Shown here in pieces: positions 40,493-49,782 of a stretch of DNA of 64,000 nt. The notes under the pieces are model-generated. The model ran no database searches. It saw nothing but the letters and a program-made list of their open reading frames with translations, and was not told the origin of the DNA. The position numbers and the translations under genes are program-made. Numbering within the stretch: the first letter of the stretch is position 1; every line of letters starts with the position of its first letter. The stretch spans positions 124,001-188,000 of the forward strand of contig JAUYOG010000053.1 of assembly GCA_030695945.1 (NCBI GenBank), in the 5' to 3' direction. Origin of the DNA: Ramlibacter sp. GTDB lineage: Bacteria > Pseudomonadota > Gammaproteobacteria > Burkholderiales > Burkholderiaceae_C.

Positions 40493-40507
40493 TGAAACTA
40501 AGTTACA
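40493..40507. promoter_or_regulatory. HexR/RpiR-like inverted repeat upstream of zwf
   Basis: TGAAACT-A-AGTTACA. Confidence 0.5.
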
Positions 40508-40535
40508 GTACCCTTTCCGCCTTCCCCTATCGACC

Positions 40536-41996
40536 ATGAGCTTCGATCTCGTCCTCTTCGGCGGCACCGGCGACCTTGCCTGGCGCAAGCTGATGCCCGC
40601 CCTTTTCCAGGCCTTCCGTCACGGCTCGTTGCCGGCCGGCGGCCGCATCCTCGGGGTCGCGCGCGACGCCCTGGACGATTCGCAATATCGCGCCCTGATA
40701 CGCTCTCGCTTCAACGAGGTGGAGCTGGCCAAGCGCCCGTCGCCGGAGGAGTTCGACCGGTTCGCCGCGATGTTGCACTTCCTGCGCATGGACCTGTCGC
40801 AGCCGCAGGATTACCAGAGACTCGCCGACAAATTGCGAGAGCGCAATGCCGACATCGTGGTTATGTACCTGGCAACGGCGCCGTCGCTGTTCACGGTCGC
40901 GTGCGAGCAGCTGGCCGCGGCGGGTCTGAACACGGAGAACACGCGCCTCGTGCTGGAAAAACCGCTGGGCCACGACCTGGCGTCCAACCGTGCGATCAAC
41001 GAAACCGTTCGCAGCGTGCTGTCCGAAAAGCAGATCTTCCGCATCGATCATTACCTGGGCAAGCCCTCGGTGCAGAACCTGTTCGCGCTGCGGTTCGGCA
41101 ATGCGCTGTTCGAGCCGCTCTGGCGGCGCGAAACCATCGCCAACATCCAGATCACCATCGCGGAAGACCTGGGGGTGGAGAAACGCGGCGCCTTCTACGA
41201 CAGCACGGGCGCGCTGCGCGACATGGTGCAGAACCACGCGCTGCAGCTGCTGTGCGCGCTGGCGATGGAGCCGCCGATCAACGCGCATGCGGACGCCATC
41301 CGCGACGAGAAGCTCAAGGTGCTGCGCTCGCTCAAGCCCTGGACGCCGCAGGCGCTCGGGCCGGATGTGATACGCGGCCAGTACATGTCCGGAAAGATGG
41401 GCGGCGAGATCGTGCCGGGCTATCGGGACGAGCCGGGGGTGAACCCCCAAAGCATGACCGAAACCTTCGTCGCGCTGCGCGCCGAGATCGCCAACTGGCG
41501 CTGGGCCGGCGTGCCGTTCTACATTCGCACCGGCAAGCGGCTGGCCGCGCGCGATGCGCGCATCGTGGTGAACTTCCGTCCGGCCCCGCACGCGATCTTC
41601 CATTCTCCCCTGGGCGCGGCCAACCGCCTCATCATCCACCTGCAGCCCAAGGACGGGCTGGAGCTGCACCTGCTCGCGCAGGGCCAGGACAACCGCCAGG
41701 CCCGAAGCGCGCAGTCGCTCACTCCCGTTCACCTGGACCTGGATTTCGACAAGCGCTTCGGCTCCGAGCGCGTGGGCGCGTACGAGCGGCTGCTGCTGGA
41801 CGTGATCGACGGCCGGCTCAACCTGTTCGTGCGCAGCGACGAGCAGGAAGAGGCCTGGCGTTGGGTCGAGCCGATCATGGAGTCCTGGCGCAACGACCCC
41901 TCCGGGCCCCGGCCGTACGCCGCCGGCACGTGGGGCCCGAGCGCCGCCAGCGCGATGATCGCGCGCGACGGCCACTGCTGGAACGAGGAATGTTGA
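40536..41996 (+). CDS. zwf: Glucose-6-phosphate 1-dehydrogenase
   Basis: FGGTGDLAWRKLMPALF; FRIDHYLGKPSVQNLFALRFGNALFEPLWRR. Confidence 0.97.
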   Translation: MSFDLVLFGGTGDLAWRKLMPALFQAFRHGSLPAGGRILGVARDALDDSQYRALIRSRFNEVELAKRPSPEEFDRFAAMLHFLRMDLSQPQDYQRLADKLRERNADIVVMYLATAPSLFTVACEQLAAAGLNTENTRLVLEKPLGHDLASNRAINETVRSVLSEKQIFRIDHYLGKPSVQNLFALRFGNALFEPLWRRETIANIQITIAEDLGVEKRGAFYDSTGALRDMVQNHALQLLCALAMEPPINAHADAIRDEKLKVLRSLKPWTPQALGPDVIRGQYMSGKMGGEIVPGYRDEPGVNPQSMTETFVALRAEIANWRWAGVPFYIRTGKRLAARDARIVVNFRPAPHAIFHSPLGAANRLIIHLQPKDGLELHLLAQGQDNRQARSAQSLTPVHLDLDFDKRFGSERVGAYERLLLDVIDGRLNLFVRSDEQEEAWRWVEPIMESWRNDPSGPRPYAAGTWGPSAASAMIARDGHCWNEEC

Positions 41997-42082
41997 ATGA
42001 CCCCCACGCTTTTCACTTCGTGTAGTTCGCCGCGCCCCGAGGGGGCTTTGCGGCCCAGGGGCGGCCCGTCGGCGGCACGGCC

Positions 42083-42928
42083 ATGCTAGACCGCATCAAG
42101 GCTTCGCTGCCGTCGCTCGCGCCGGCTGAACAACGCGTGGGCAAGCTGGTGCTGAGCGATCCGCGCGCTTTCGCCAACCTGCCCGTGAGCGAGCTGGCGG
42201 ACCGCGCCCACGTGAGCAAGCCCACGGTCGTCCGTTTCTGCCGCAGCATCGGCTACGACGGGCTGTCGGACTTCAAGCTCAAGCTGGCCGGCAGCGTGAG
42301 CGAAGGCGTGCCTTTCATCCATCGCAGCGTGGACGTGGACGACAAGACGAGCGACGTGCTGGTGAAGGTCATCGACAACACGGTCGCGGCTTTCCTGAAG
42401 TACCGCAACGATGCGTCGACATTCGCCATCGAAAAGGCGGTGGAAGCGCTCGCGGCGACGTACAAGACCGGACGGCGCATCGAGTTCTACGGCGTCGGCA
42501 ACTCCGGCATCGTCGCGCAGGACGCGCAGCACAAGTTCTTCCGCCTCGGTGTCAACACGATCGCCTACAGCGACGGCCACATGCAGGTGATGAGCGCCTC
42601 GCTGCTGGGGCCGGGCGATTGCGTGGTGGTGATTTCCAACTCGGGCCGCACGCGCGACCTGATGGACGCCTGCGACATCGCGCGCAAGAACGGCGCGACG
42701 ACCATCGTGATGACGGCCACGGGGTCACCCCTGGCGTCGGCGGGCAACATCCACCTCGCGGCCGACCACCCGGAAGGCTACGACCGCTACAGCCCCATGG
42801 TGTCGCGCCTGCTGCACCTCGTGATCATCGACGTGCTGGCCACCGCCGTGGCACTTCGCATCGGGCCGCGGCTGCAACCGCTGCTGCGTGAGATGAAGAA
42901 CAACCTCAGGAACAAACGCTACGCGTGA
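42083..42928 (+). CDS. hexR: MurR/RpiR-family regulator with SIS domain (HexR-like)
   Basis: MLDRIKASLPSLAPAEQRVGKLVLSDPRAFANLPVSELADRAHVSKPTVVRFCRSIGYDGLSDFKLKLA; SIS domain; downstream of zwf. Confidence 0.88.
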   Translation: MLDRIKASLPSLAPAEQRVGKLVLSDPRAFANLPVSELADRAHVSKPTVVRFCRSIGYDGLSDFKLKLAGSVSEGVPFIHRSVDVDDKTSDVLVKVIDNTVAAFLKYRNDASTFAIEKAVEALAATYKTGRRIEFYGVGNSGIVAQDAQHKFFRLGVNTIAYSDGHMQVMSASLLGPGDCVVVISNSGRTRDLMDACDIARKNGATTIVMTATGSPLASAGNIHLAADHPEGYDRYSPMVSRLLHLVIIDVLATAVALRIGPRLQPLLREMKNNLRNKRYA

Positions 42929-42951
42929 CGGGTTGTCATGCCGGACTCCCC

Positions 42952-43947
42952 CTAGATCCGCCCTTCCTCCACCGCGTGGCATGCGATGCGGATGCCCTGG
43001 ATCTCCAGCAGCGCGGGCCGCTCGGCCTTGCAGCGCTCGTTGGCATGAGGGCAACGCGGGTGGAACGCGCAACCCGTCGGCGGGTTGAGCGGATTGGGCA
43101 CTTCGCCCTGCACCGGGGTGCGCGAGCGGCCGATGTCGTGCATCTTCGGGATCGCGTCCAGCAGCATGCGCGTGTACGGGTGGCGCGGGTTGCCGAACAG
43201 CTGGCGCTTGCCCGACAGCTCCACCAGCCGGCCCAGGTACATCACGCCGACCTGGTCGCTCACATGGCGCACGACGGCGAGGTTGTGCGAGATGAAGAGG
43301 TAGGTGAGGCCGCGCTGGCGCTGCAGGTCCTTCATGATGTTGAGCACCTGCGCCTGCACGCTCACGTCCAGCGCGGACGTCGGCTCGTCGCACACCAGGA
43401 ACTCGGGCTCGGTGGCCAGGGCCCGCGCGATCGAGACACGCTGGCGCTGACCGCCCGAGAACTGGTGCGGGAACTTCACCATGTCCAGCGGCGAAAGGCC
43501 GACCGAGTCCAGCAGCTCGCCCACCTTGTCCTTGAGCTTCGCGGCGTCGGTGATGATGGCGTGTTCCTTCAGCGGCTCGCCCACGATGTCTTCCACGGTC
43601 CAGCGCGGGTTCAGGCTGGCATACGGGTCCTGGAAGATCATCTGGATGCGCCGGCGCAGCTGCCGGCCCTGCGGCGACTTGAACGTGGCGTGGGCGTCCT
43701 GGCCGTCGAAAGTCAGGCCGCCGCGGGTGGGCTCGTACAGCCCCACCAGCAGGCGCGCCACCGTGCTCTTGCCGCAGCCCGACTCGCCGACCAGCGCCAG
43801 GGTCTGGCCCTTCTCGATATCGAAGCTCACGCCATCGACGGCGTGCAGCAGTTGCCGCGGCCGGTGTTCGATCACGCGGTTGAGCCAGGGCACCGAGACG
43901 TCGAAGGTCTTGGCCAGGTCGTGCGCTTGCACCAGCGGGGCGCTCAT
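42952..43947 (-). CDS. Oligo/dipeptide ABC transporter ATP-binding protein (DppF type)
   Basis: GESGCGKSTVARLLVGLYEPTRG; FSGGQRQRVSIARAL; CAFHPRCPHANERC. Confidence 0.93.
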   Translation of the reverse strand: MSAPLVQAHDLAKTFDVSVPWLNRVIEHRPRQLLHAVDGVSFDIEKGQTLALVGESGCGKSTVARLLVGLYEPTRGGLTFDGQDAHATFKSPQGRQLRRRIQMIFQDPYASLNPRWTVEDIVGEPLKEHAIITDAAKLKDKVGELLDSVGLSPLDMVKFPHQFSGGQRQRVSIARALATEPEFLVCDEPTSALDVSVQAQVLNIMKDLQRQRGLTYLFISHNLAVVRHVSDQVGVMYLGRLVELSGKRQLFGNPRHPYTRMLLDAIPKMHDIGRSRTPVQGEVPNPLNPPTGCAFHPRCPHANERCKAERPALLEIQGIRIACHAVEEGRI

Positions 43948-44921
43948 CGCGGCGCCCCGGCATGCGCGTCGTGCAGCCAGCAAGCCGCGCGCGTCGCGCC
44001 GGCTTCGAGCAGGCCCGGCCGTTCGGCAGTGCAGCGCGCGAACGCCCTGGGACAGCGCGGGTTGTAGGCGCAGCCCGGCGGGATGGCGTTCAGCCGCGGC
44101 ATCGCGCCGTCGATCTGGTGCAGGCGCTCTCGCTCGACGGTGATGTCGGGAATCGCGGCCATCAGTCCCATGCTGTACGGGTGGGCCGGCTGGTTGATCA
44201 CATCGTGCACGGGCCCGATCTCGGCAATGCGGCCGGCGTACATCACGGCGACGCGGTCGCAGGTCTCGGCGATGACGCCCATGTCGTGGGTGATCAGCAT
44301 CACGGCGGCGCCGCGATCCTTGCAGACGCGCTTGAGCAGCTGGATGATCTGGGCCTGGATCGACACGTCCAGCGCGGTGGTCGGCTCGTCGGCGACGATC
44401 AGCTTGGGCTCGGCGGCCAGGGCCAGCGCAATGACCACGCGCTGGCGCATGCCGCCGGAGAACTGGTGCGGGTAGTGGTCGATGCGCTCGGCGGCTGCCG
44501 GGATGCCGGTGTCCTCCAGCAGGCCGACGGCGCGCTTGCGGGCCTCGGCGCCGTCCACCGGCAGGTGCGCCTGGATCGTCTCGGTGAGCTGCCGGCCGAC
44601 GGTGTAGAGCGGATTGAGCGAAGTCAGCGGGTCCTGGAAGATCGCGCCGATCTTGCGCCCGCGGATATGCCGCATCTGCTCGTGCGACAGGTTGTCGATG
44701 CGCTGGCCCTCCAGCATGATCTGCCCCGATGCGACGCGGCCGGGCGGCTCGAGCAGCCCGATGATCGATGCGCCGGTGAGCGACTTGCCGGCGCCCGACT
44801 CACCGACCACGCCGAGGATTTCGCCGGGCGCGATCTCGAAGCTGATGTCGTCCAGCGCGCGCAGCGTGCCGCGGCGATGGGGGAATTCGACGACGAGGTT
44901 CTGGACCTGGAGCAGGGACAC
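43944..44921 (-). CDS. Oligo/dipeptide ABC transporter ATP-binding protein (DppD type)
   Basis: GESGAGKSLTGASIIGLL; FSGGMRQRVVIALALAAEPKLIVADEPTTALDV; CAYNPRCPRAFARC; GTG start. Confidence 0.93.
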   Translation of the reverse strand: MSLLQVQNLVVEFPHRRGTLRALDDISFEIAPGEILGVVGESGAGKSLTGASIIGLLEPPGRVASGQIMLEGQRIDNLSHEQMRHIRGRKIGAIFQDPLTSLNPLYTVGRQLTETIQAHLPVDGAEARKRAVGLLEDTGIPAAAERIDHYPHQFSGGMRQRVVIALALAAEPKLIVADEPTTALDVSIQAQIIQLLKRVCKDRGAAVMLITHDMGVIAETCDRVAVMYAGRIAEIGPVHDVINQPAHPYSMGLMAAIPDITVERERLHQIDGAMPRLNAIPPGCAYNPRCPRAFARCTAERPGLLEAGATRAACWLHDAHAGAPR

Positions 44922-45856
44922 TAGCGCAGTCTCGGGTTGAGCGCGTCGCGCAGCCAGTCGCCCAGCAGGTTCACGGACAGCGCGATCAGCACCAGCATCG
45001 TCCCGGGGAACACCGTGATCCACCAGTTGCCGGAGAAGAGGAATTTGTTGCCCACCTGGATCAGCGTCCCCAGCGAAGGCGAGTTGGGCGGGGCGCCCAC
45101 ACCCAGGAACGAAAGCGTCGCTTCGGTGATGATGGCGGTCGCCACCTGGATCGTTGCGAGCACCATGACCGGCCCGAGGATGTTGGGCAGCACATGGCTG
45201 CGCATGATGCGCAGCGGCGCGACGCCCGTGACCCGCGCGGCCTGGACGTACTCACGGCTGCGCTCGACCAGGGTCGAGCCGCGCACGGTGCGCGCGTACT
45301 GGACCCAGCCGCCGCCGCCGGCCAGCGAGATCGACAGGATCAGCACGCCGAAGACCACGATCTCGCTGGCATTGGGGAACATCGCGCGCCCGACGCCGGC
45401 GATGAGGAGCGCGACGAGGATCGCCGGGAACGACAGGATGACATCGCAGACACGCATGATGAACGCATCGACCTTGCCGCCGACGAAGCCGGCGAGCAGG
45501 CCCAGGCTCACGCCGATCAGCACGGACAGCACGACGGAGGCGATGCCTACCAGCAGCGAGATGCGGGCGCCGTACATCAGCGCCGAGAGGATGTCCCGGC
45601 CCTGGTCGTCCGTGCCCAGCAGGTACTTGGCGCTGCCGCCTTCCACCCAGGCGGGCGGCAGGAACGAGTCGCCCAGCTCCAGCGTCGCCAGGTTGAACGG
45701 CTCATGCGGCGCGACGATGTTCGCGAAGATCGCGCTGAACACGCAGGCGAACGCCACCAGCGCGGCGGCTACCGCGACCGGCGACGTCCGGAAGCTGTGC
45801 CCGATGTCGCTGTGCCAGGCCCTCTGGAACCAGTTGTCCGTGCCACCCGTCATCAC
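44921..45856 (-). CDS. Oligo/dipeptide ABC transporter permease (DppC type)
   Basis: LLGTDDQGRDILSALMYGARISLLVG; REYVQAARVTGVAPLRIMRSHVLPN. Confidence 0.93.
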   Translation of the reverse strand: MMTGGTDNWFQRAWHSDIGHSFRTSPVAVAAALVAFACVFSAIFANIVAPHEPFNLATLELGDSFLPPAWVEGGSAKYLLGTDDQGRDILSALMYGARISLLVGIASVVLSVLIGVSLGLLAGFVGGKVDAFIMRVCDVILSFPAILVALLIAGVGRAMFPNASEIVVFGVLILSISLAGGGGWVQYARTVRGSTLVERSREYVQAARVTGVAPLRIMRSHVLPNILGPVMVLATIQVATAIITEATLSFLGVGAPPNSPSLGTLIQVGNKFLFSGNWWITVFPGTMLVLIALSVNLLGDWLRDALNPRLR

Positions 45857-47433
45857 TTGACCGTGATGTACTTCCAGGGCATGCCGTTATCGGGCCATTG
45901 CACCAGCTCGATGTTCTTCTTGGCGCCCCAGTTCAGGGCCTGCTGGTGCAGGGGAATGTGGCCGATGTCGTCCTGGTGGATCTTGATGGCCTCGCGGATC
46001 ATCTCGTTGCGCTTCTTCTGGTCGGTCTCGGAGCCGATCTTGTCGGTGAGTTCGTCGACCTTCGGGTTGCTGTACGAGCCGAGGTTGAACTGCCCGCGGC
46101 CGCCCTCGCCCGGCGAGGACATGATGGGGTACAGCACGTTGTGCGCATCCACGGTGCTCGACGTCCAGCCCAGCATGTAGAAGCTGGTGTCGCGGCGCAG
46201 GATCTTCGGGAAGTACGTGCCCTTGGTCTCCACCTCCAGCTTGACCTTGACACCCACGCGCGCCAGGTTGGCCGCCGCCGCCTGGCAGATCGCGCCGTCG
46301 TTGACGTAGCGGTCGTTCGGACAGTTCAGCGTCACTTCGAAACCTTGCGGGTAGCCCGCCTCGGCCAGCAGCTTCTTGGACGCTTCGGGATCGTGGGGCA
46401 GGCGCTTGGCGAGATCGGGCGCGAAGCCGTTGACTTGTGCGGGGAACATCTGTGCGATCGGGCTGGACGCACCGCGCATGACCGAGCGCTTGATGCCCTC
46501 GATGTCGATGGCCTGGTAGAACGCCTGGCGCACGCGCTTGTCCTTGAAGGGGTTCTTGCCCTTGACGCTGGAAAATTGCAGCTCGTCGCGCTTCTGGTCC
46601 ATGCCGAAGAAAATGACGCGCAGCTCGGGGCCCTGCAGCACCTTGAGGTTGGGCGCTGCCTTGATCCGGTCCACATCCTGCACCGGCACCGGCTCCATCA
46701 CGTCGATCTCTCCGGACACCAGCGCGGCCACACGGGTGGCATCGTTGCCGATCACGTTGAAGATGACCTCGTCGACGTTGCCCTCGACCTTGCCCCAGTA
46801 ATTGCCGTTGCGCACGAAAGTCGTGCGGACATTGGGCTGGCGCTCGCGCACACGGTACGGGCCGGTGCCGTTGGCGCGGAACGACGCCGCGTTTTCGATG
46901 CCCTTGCGGCGGTCCACCGGCTTGGTGGCGTTGTTGGTCTCGCACCACTTCTTGCTCATGATATTGAAGTGCGTGAAGAGCTCGGGCAGGATCGGGAACG
47001 GGGTGTTCGTCACGACGTCGATGGAGTGATCGTTGATCTTCTTGATCTCCTTGATCACGCCGACGTAGGACTTCATGTCGGAGCCCTCGCCCTTCGCGCG
47101 CTCGTAGCTGAAGATGACGTCGTCGGCGGTGAACGGCGTGCCGTCATGGAATTGCACGCCCTTGCGCAGGTCGAAGTGCCAGACCGTGGGAGCGGTCTGC
47201 TTCCAGGCCGTGGCGAGCTGCGGCTCGATCTTGTACGTCTTGCCGCGCGTGGTCAGCGACTCGTACACGTTCTCGTTCACGGTGATCTGCAGGGATTCGT
47301 TCAGCGAATGCGGGTCCAGCGAGAGCGCGTCCCCCTGATTGGCGATCTTCAGCGTGGCGGCGCCCGCGGCGAAGCTGGTCGCGCCAAGGGCGGCGGCCAG
47401 GGCCGCCGAAAGCAGGGTGGGGTTGAATTTCAT
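45853..47433 (-). CDS. Oligo/dipeptide ABC transporter substrate-binding protein (family 5)
   Basis: Signal peptide; LKIANQGDALSLDPHSLNESLQITVNENVYESL; FHDGTPFTADDVIFSYERAK. Confidence 0.93.
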   Translation of the reverse strand: MKFNPTLLSAALAAALGATSFAAGAATLKIANQGDALSLDPHSLNESLQITVNENVYESLTTRGKTYKIEPQLATAWKQTAPTVWHFDLRKGVQFHDGTPFTADDVIFSYERAKGEGSDMKSYVGVIKEIKKINDHSIDVVTNTPFPILPELFTHFNIMSKKWCETNNATKPVDRRKGIENAASFRANGTGPYRVRERQPNVRTTFVRNGNYWGKVEGNVDEVIFNVIGNDATRVAALVSGEIDVMEPVPVQDVDRIKAAPNLKVLQGPELRVIFFGMDQKRDELQFSSVKGKNPFKDKRVRQAFYQAIDIEGIKRSVMRGASSPIAQMFPAQVNGFAPDLAKRLPHDPEASKKLLAEAGYPQGFEVTLNCPNDRYVNDGAICQAAAANLARVGVKVKLEVETKGTYFPKILRRDTSFYMLGWTSSTVDAHNVLYPIMSSPGEGGRGQFNLGSYSNPKVDELTDKIGSETDQKKRNEMIREAIKIHQDDIGHIPLHQQALNWGAKKNIELVQWPDNGMPWKYITVK

Positions 47434-47470
47434 CAGGGGCTCCTCTTGAAGTACAGGGTTGTCGGTGGTG

Positions 47471-48682
47471 TCACGGGGAAATCGGCATGGACTGCTCGAT
47501 CAGGCCGGCGTGCAGGGCCGAGCCGAGCGGCAGGATGTCGTCGTTGAAGTCGTAGCGGCCGTTGTGCAGGAAGCAGCTGCCTTCCCCGCCCTGCCCGAGG
47601 CGCATGTACGCGCCGGGCTTGGTCTGCAGCATGAAGGAGAAATCCTCCGCGCCCATGCTCGGCTCCATGTCGCGCACGACATTCTCGGCGCCGACGATGC
47701 TTTCCGCGACGTTGCCGGCGAAGACGGCTTCATCGGTCGAATTGATGGTGGCGGGATACACGCGCTCGTATTCCACGGTGGCGGTCGCGCCGAAGCCCAG
47801 GGCCACGGCACTGCACAGCTCGCCCAGCCGGTGCTCGATCTGCGCCTGCACGGCGGAGCTGAAGGCGCGCACAGTGCCGACGATGGTCGCCTTGCCGGGG
47901 ATGACGCTCATCGCGTGCAGGTCGCCGGCCTGGATCGCGCACAGGCTGATCACGGCGCTGTCGATCGGCCGGACGGTGCGCGAGACGATGCTCTGCACGG
48001 CGGTGATGATGTGCGCCGCCACCAGCACCGGATCGATCGCCAGGTAAGCGTGGGCGCCATGGCCGCCTCGTCCAGTCACCTCGATGGTGACGCGGTCGGC
48101 CGCTGCCATCATGGGCCCCGGGTTGAGGCCGACCGTGCCGGGCTTCATGGCAGGCCAGTTGTGCATCGCATAGATCGCCTCGACCGGAAAGCGCTGGAAC
48201 AGGCCCTCCTCGATCATCTGCCTGGCACCGGCGAATCCCTCCTCGCCGGGTTGAAACACCAGCACCGCGGTGCCGTCGAAGTTGCGCGTCTCGGCAAGGT
48301 AGCGCGCGGCGCCCACCAGCATGGCGGTATGGCCATCATGGCCGCAGCCGTGCATCACGCCGTTCTTCGAGGATTTCCAGGCGAAATCGTTCTGCTCGAC
48401 CATGGTGAGCGCGTCCATGTCCGCACGCAGGCCCACCATCCGGCCGCTGCCTGTTCGCCGGCCCTTGATGACGGCCACCACGCCGGTCTTGCCGATGCCG
48501 GTGTGGATCTCATCCACGCCGCACACCTTCAGCGCTTCCGTCACCCGCCCCGCCGTGTACACCTCCTCGAAACCGAGTTCCGGGTGCGCGTGCAGGTCCC
48601 GCCGCAGCGCCGTGAGGTCGGGCAGGAACTGCGCGATGTGGGCGAATGCGCGGCCGTTGGCCTTGAGGCGGGGCGCCAGCAT
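47471..48682 (-). CDS. M20-family amidohydrolase/aminoacylase-like peptidase
   Basis: LRRDLHAHPELGFEEVYTAGRV; GLRADMDALTM; MHGCGHDGHTAMLVGAARYLAE; MGAEDFSFML. Confidence 0.92.
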   Translation of the reverse strand: MLAPRLKANGRAFAHIAQFLPDLTALRRDLHAHPELGFEEVYTAGRVTEALKVCGVDEIHTGIGKTGVVAVIKGRRTGSGRMVGLRADMDALTMVEQNDFAWKSSKNGVMHGCGHDGHTAMLVGAARYLAETRNFDGTAVLVFQPGEEGFAGARQMIEEGLFQRFPVEAIYAMHNWPAMKPGTVGLNPGPMMAAADRVTIEVTGRGGHGAHAYLAIDPVLVAAHIITAVQSIVSRTVRPIDSAVISLCAIQAGDLHAMSVIPGKATIVGTVRAFSSAVQAQIEHRLGELCSAVALGFGATATVEYERVYPATINSTDEAVFAGNVAESIVGAENVVRDMEPSMGAEDFSFMLQTKPGAYMRLGQGGEGSCFLHNGRYDFNDDILPLGSALHAGLIEQSMPISP

Positions 48683-49662
48683 CAATGGGCCCCCGCATTG
48701 GCCACGCGCAGGCGCGGGTCGACCGCGAAATACAGCATGTCGACCACCAGGTTGATGATGACGAAAATCAGGGCGATCAGGCACAGGTACGCGGCCATGA
48801 CGGGGATGTCCGCGAAAGTCACCGCCTGGATGAACAGCAGCCCCATGCCGGGCCACTGGAACACCGTCTCCGTGATGATGGAGAAGGCGATCAGCGTGCC
48901 CAGTTGCAGGCCGATGATGGTCATCACCGGTACCAGCGTGTTCTTGAGCGCGTGGCCGAAATGGATGGCACGGTCCGGCAGGCCGCGCGCGCGCGCGAAC
49001 TTGATGTAGTCGGTGCGCAGCACCTCGAGCATCTCCGCGCGCACCAGCCGCATGATCAGCGTCAGCTGGAAGATGGCGAGCGTGATGCCCGGCAGGATGA
49101 TGTGGTGCCAGCCGTCCACCGTGAGCAGTCCGGTACTCCACCAGCCCAGCGACACGACCTCGCCGCGGCCGAAGCTCGGGAACCAGCCCAGCAGCACGGC
49201 AAACACCAGGATGAGCAGGATGCCGATGAGGAACGTGGGCAGCGACACGCCCAGCAGCGAGACTGTAAGGAACACCTGGCTCATGAACGAGCCGCGCCGC
49301 AGCGCCGCGTAGACGCCCATCGGGATGCCGACGACGACCGCGACGATGGCCGCCACCAGCGCGAGCTCCAGCGTGGCCGGAAACCGCTCGCCGATCAGGC
49401 GAGAGACTTTCGCGCCCTGGCGCAGGCTCAGGCCGAATTCGCCTTGCGCCGCGTTGCCCAGGAAGTGCCAGAACTGCACGAAAAAGGGCTGGTCCAGCCC
49501 CAGGTCGGCGCGCAGCTGCGCGATCTGGTCCGGCTTGGCATCCTGCCCCAGCAGGAAAACCACCGGGTCGCCGACGTACTGGAACAGCATGAAGGCGATG
49601 AACGCGACTGCGACCATCACGATCACAGCCTGGAACAGGCGGCGCAGAACGAAAGCAAGCAT
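48682..49662 (-). CDS. Oligo/dipeptide ABC transporter permease (DppB type)
   Basis: RRLFQAVIVMVAVAFIAFMLFQYVGDPV; GEFGLSLRQGAKVSRLIGERFPATLELAL. Confidence 0.93.
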   Translation of the reverse strand: MLAFVLRRLFQAVIVMVAVAFIAFMLFQYVGDPVVFLLGQDAKPDQIAQLRADLGLDQPFFVQFWHFLGNAAQGEFGLSLRQGAKVSRLIGERFPATLELALVAAIVAVVVGIPMGVYAALRRGSFMSQVFLTVSLLGVSLPTFLIGILLILVFAVLLGWFPSFGRGEVVSLGWWSTGLLTVDGWHHIILPGITLAIFQLTLIMRLVRAEMLEVLRTDYIKFARARGLPDRAIHFGHALKNTLVPVMTIIGLQLGTLIAFSIITETVFQWPGMGLLFIQAVTFADIPVMAAYLCLIALIFVIINLVVDMLYFAVDPRLRVANAGAH

Positions 49663-49782
49663 CTCTTGGGGGCGGGAGGGAGTGGCGATGCTAGCAGAGC
49701 AAGGGGCGGGCCGACACAGGGGTTTCCTTCGGGCCTAAAGAATCGGGCCCGCCGCTGGCGGGTGCGGCAACACGCGCTGCGT

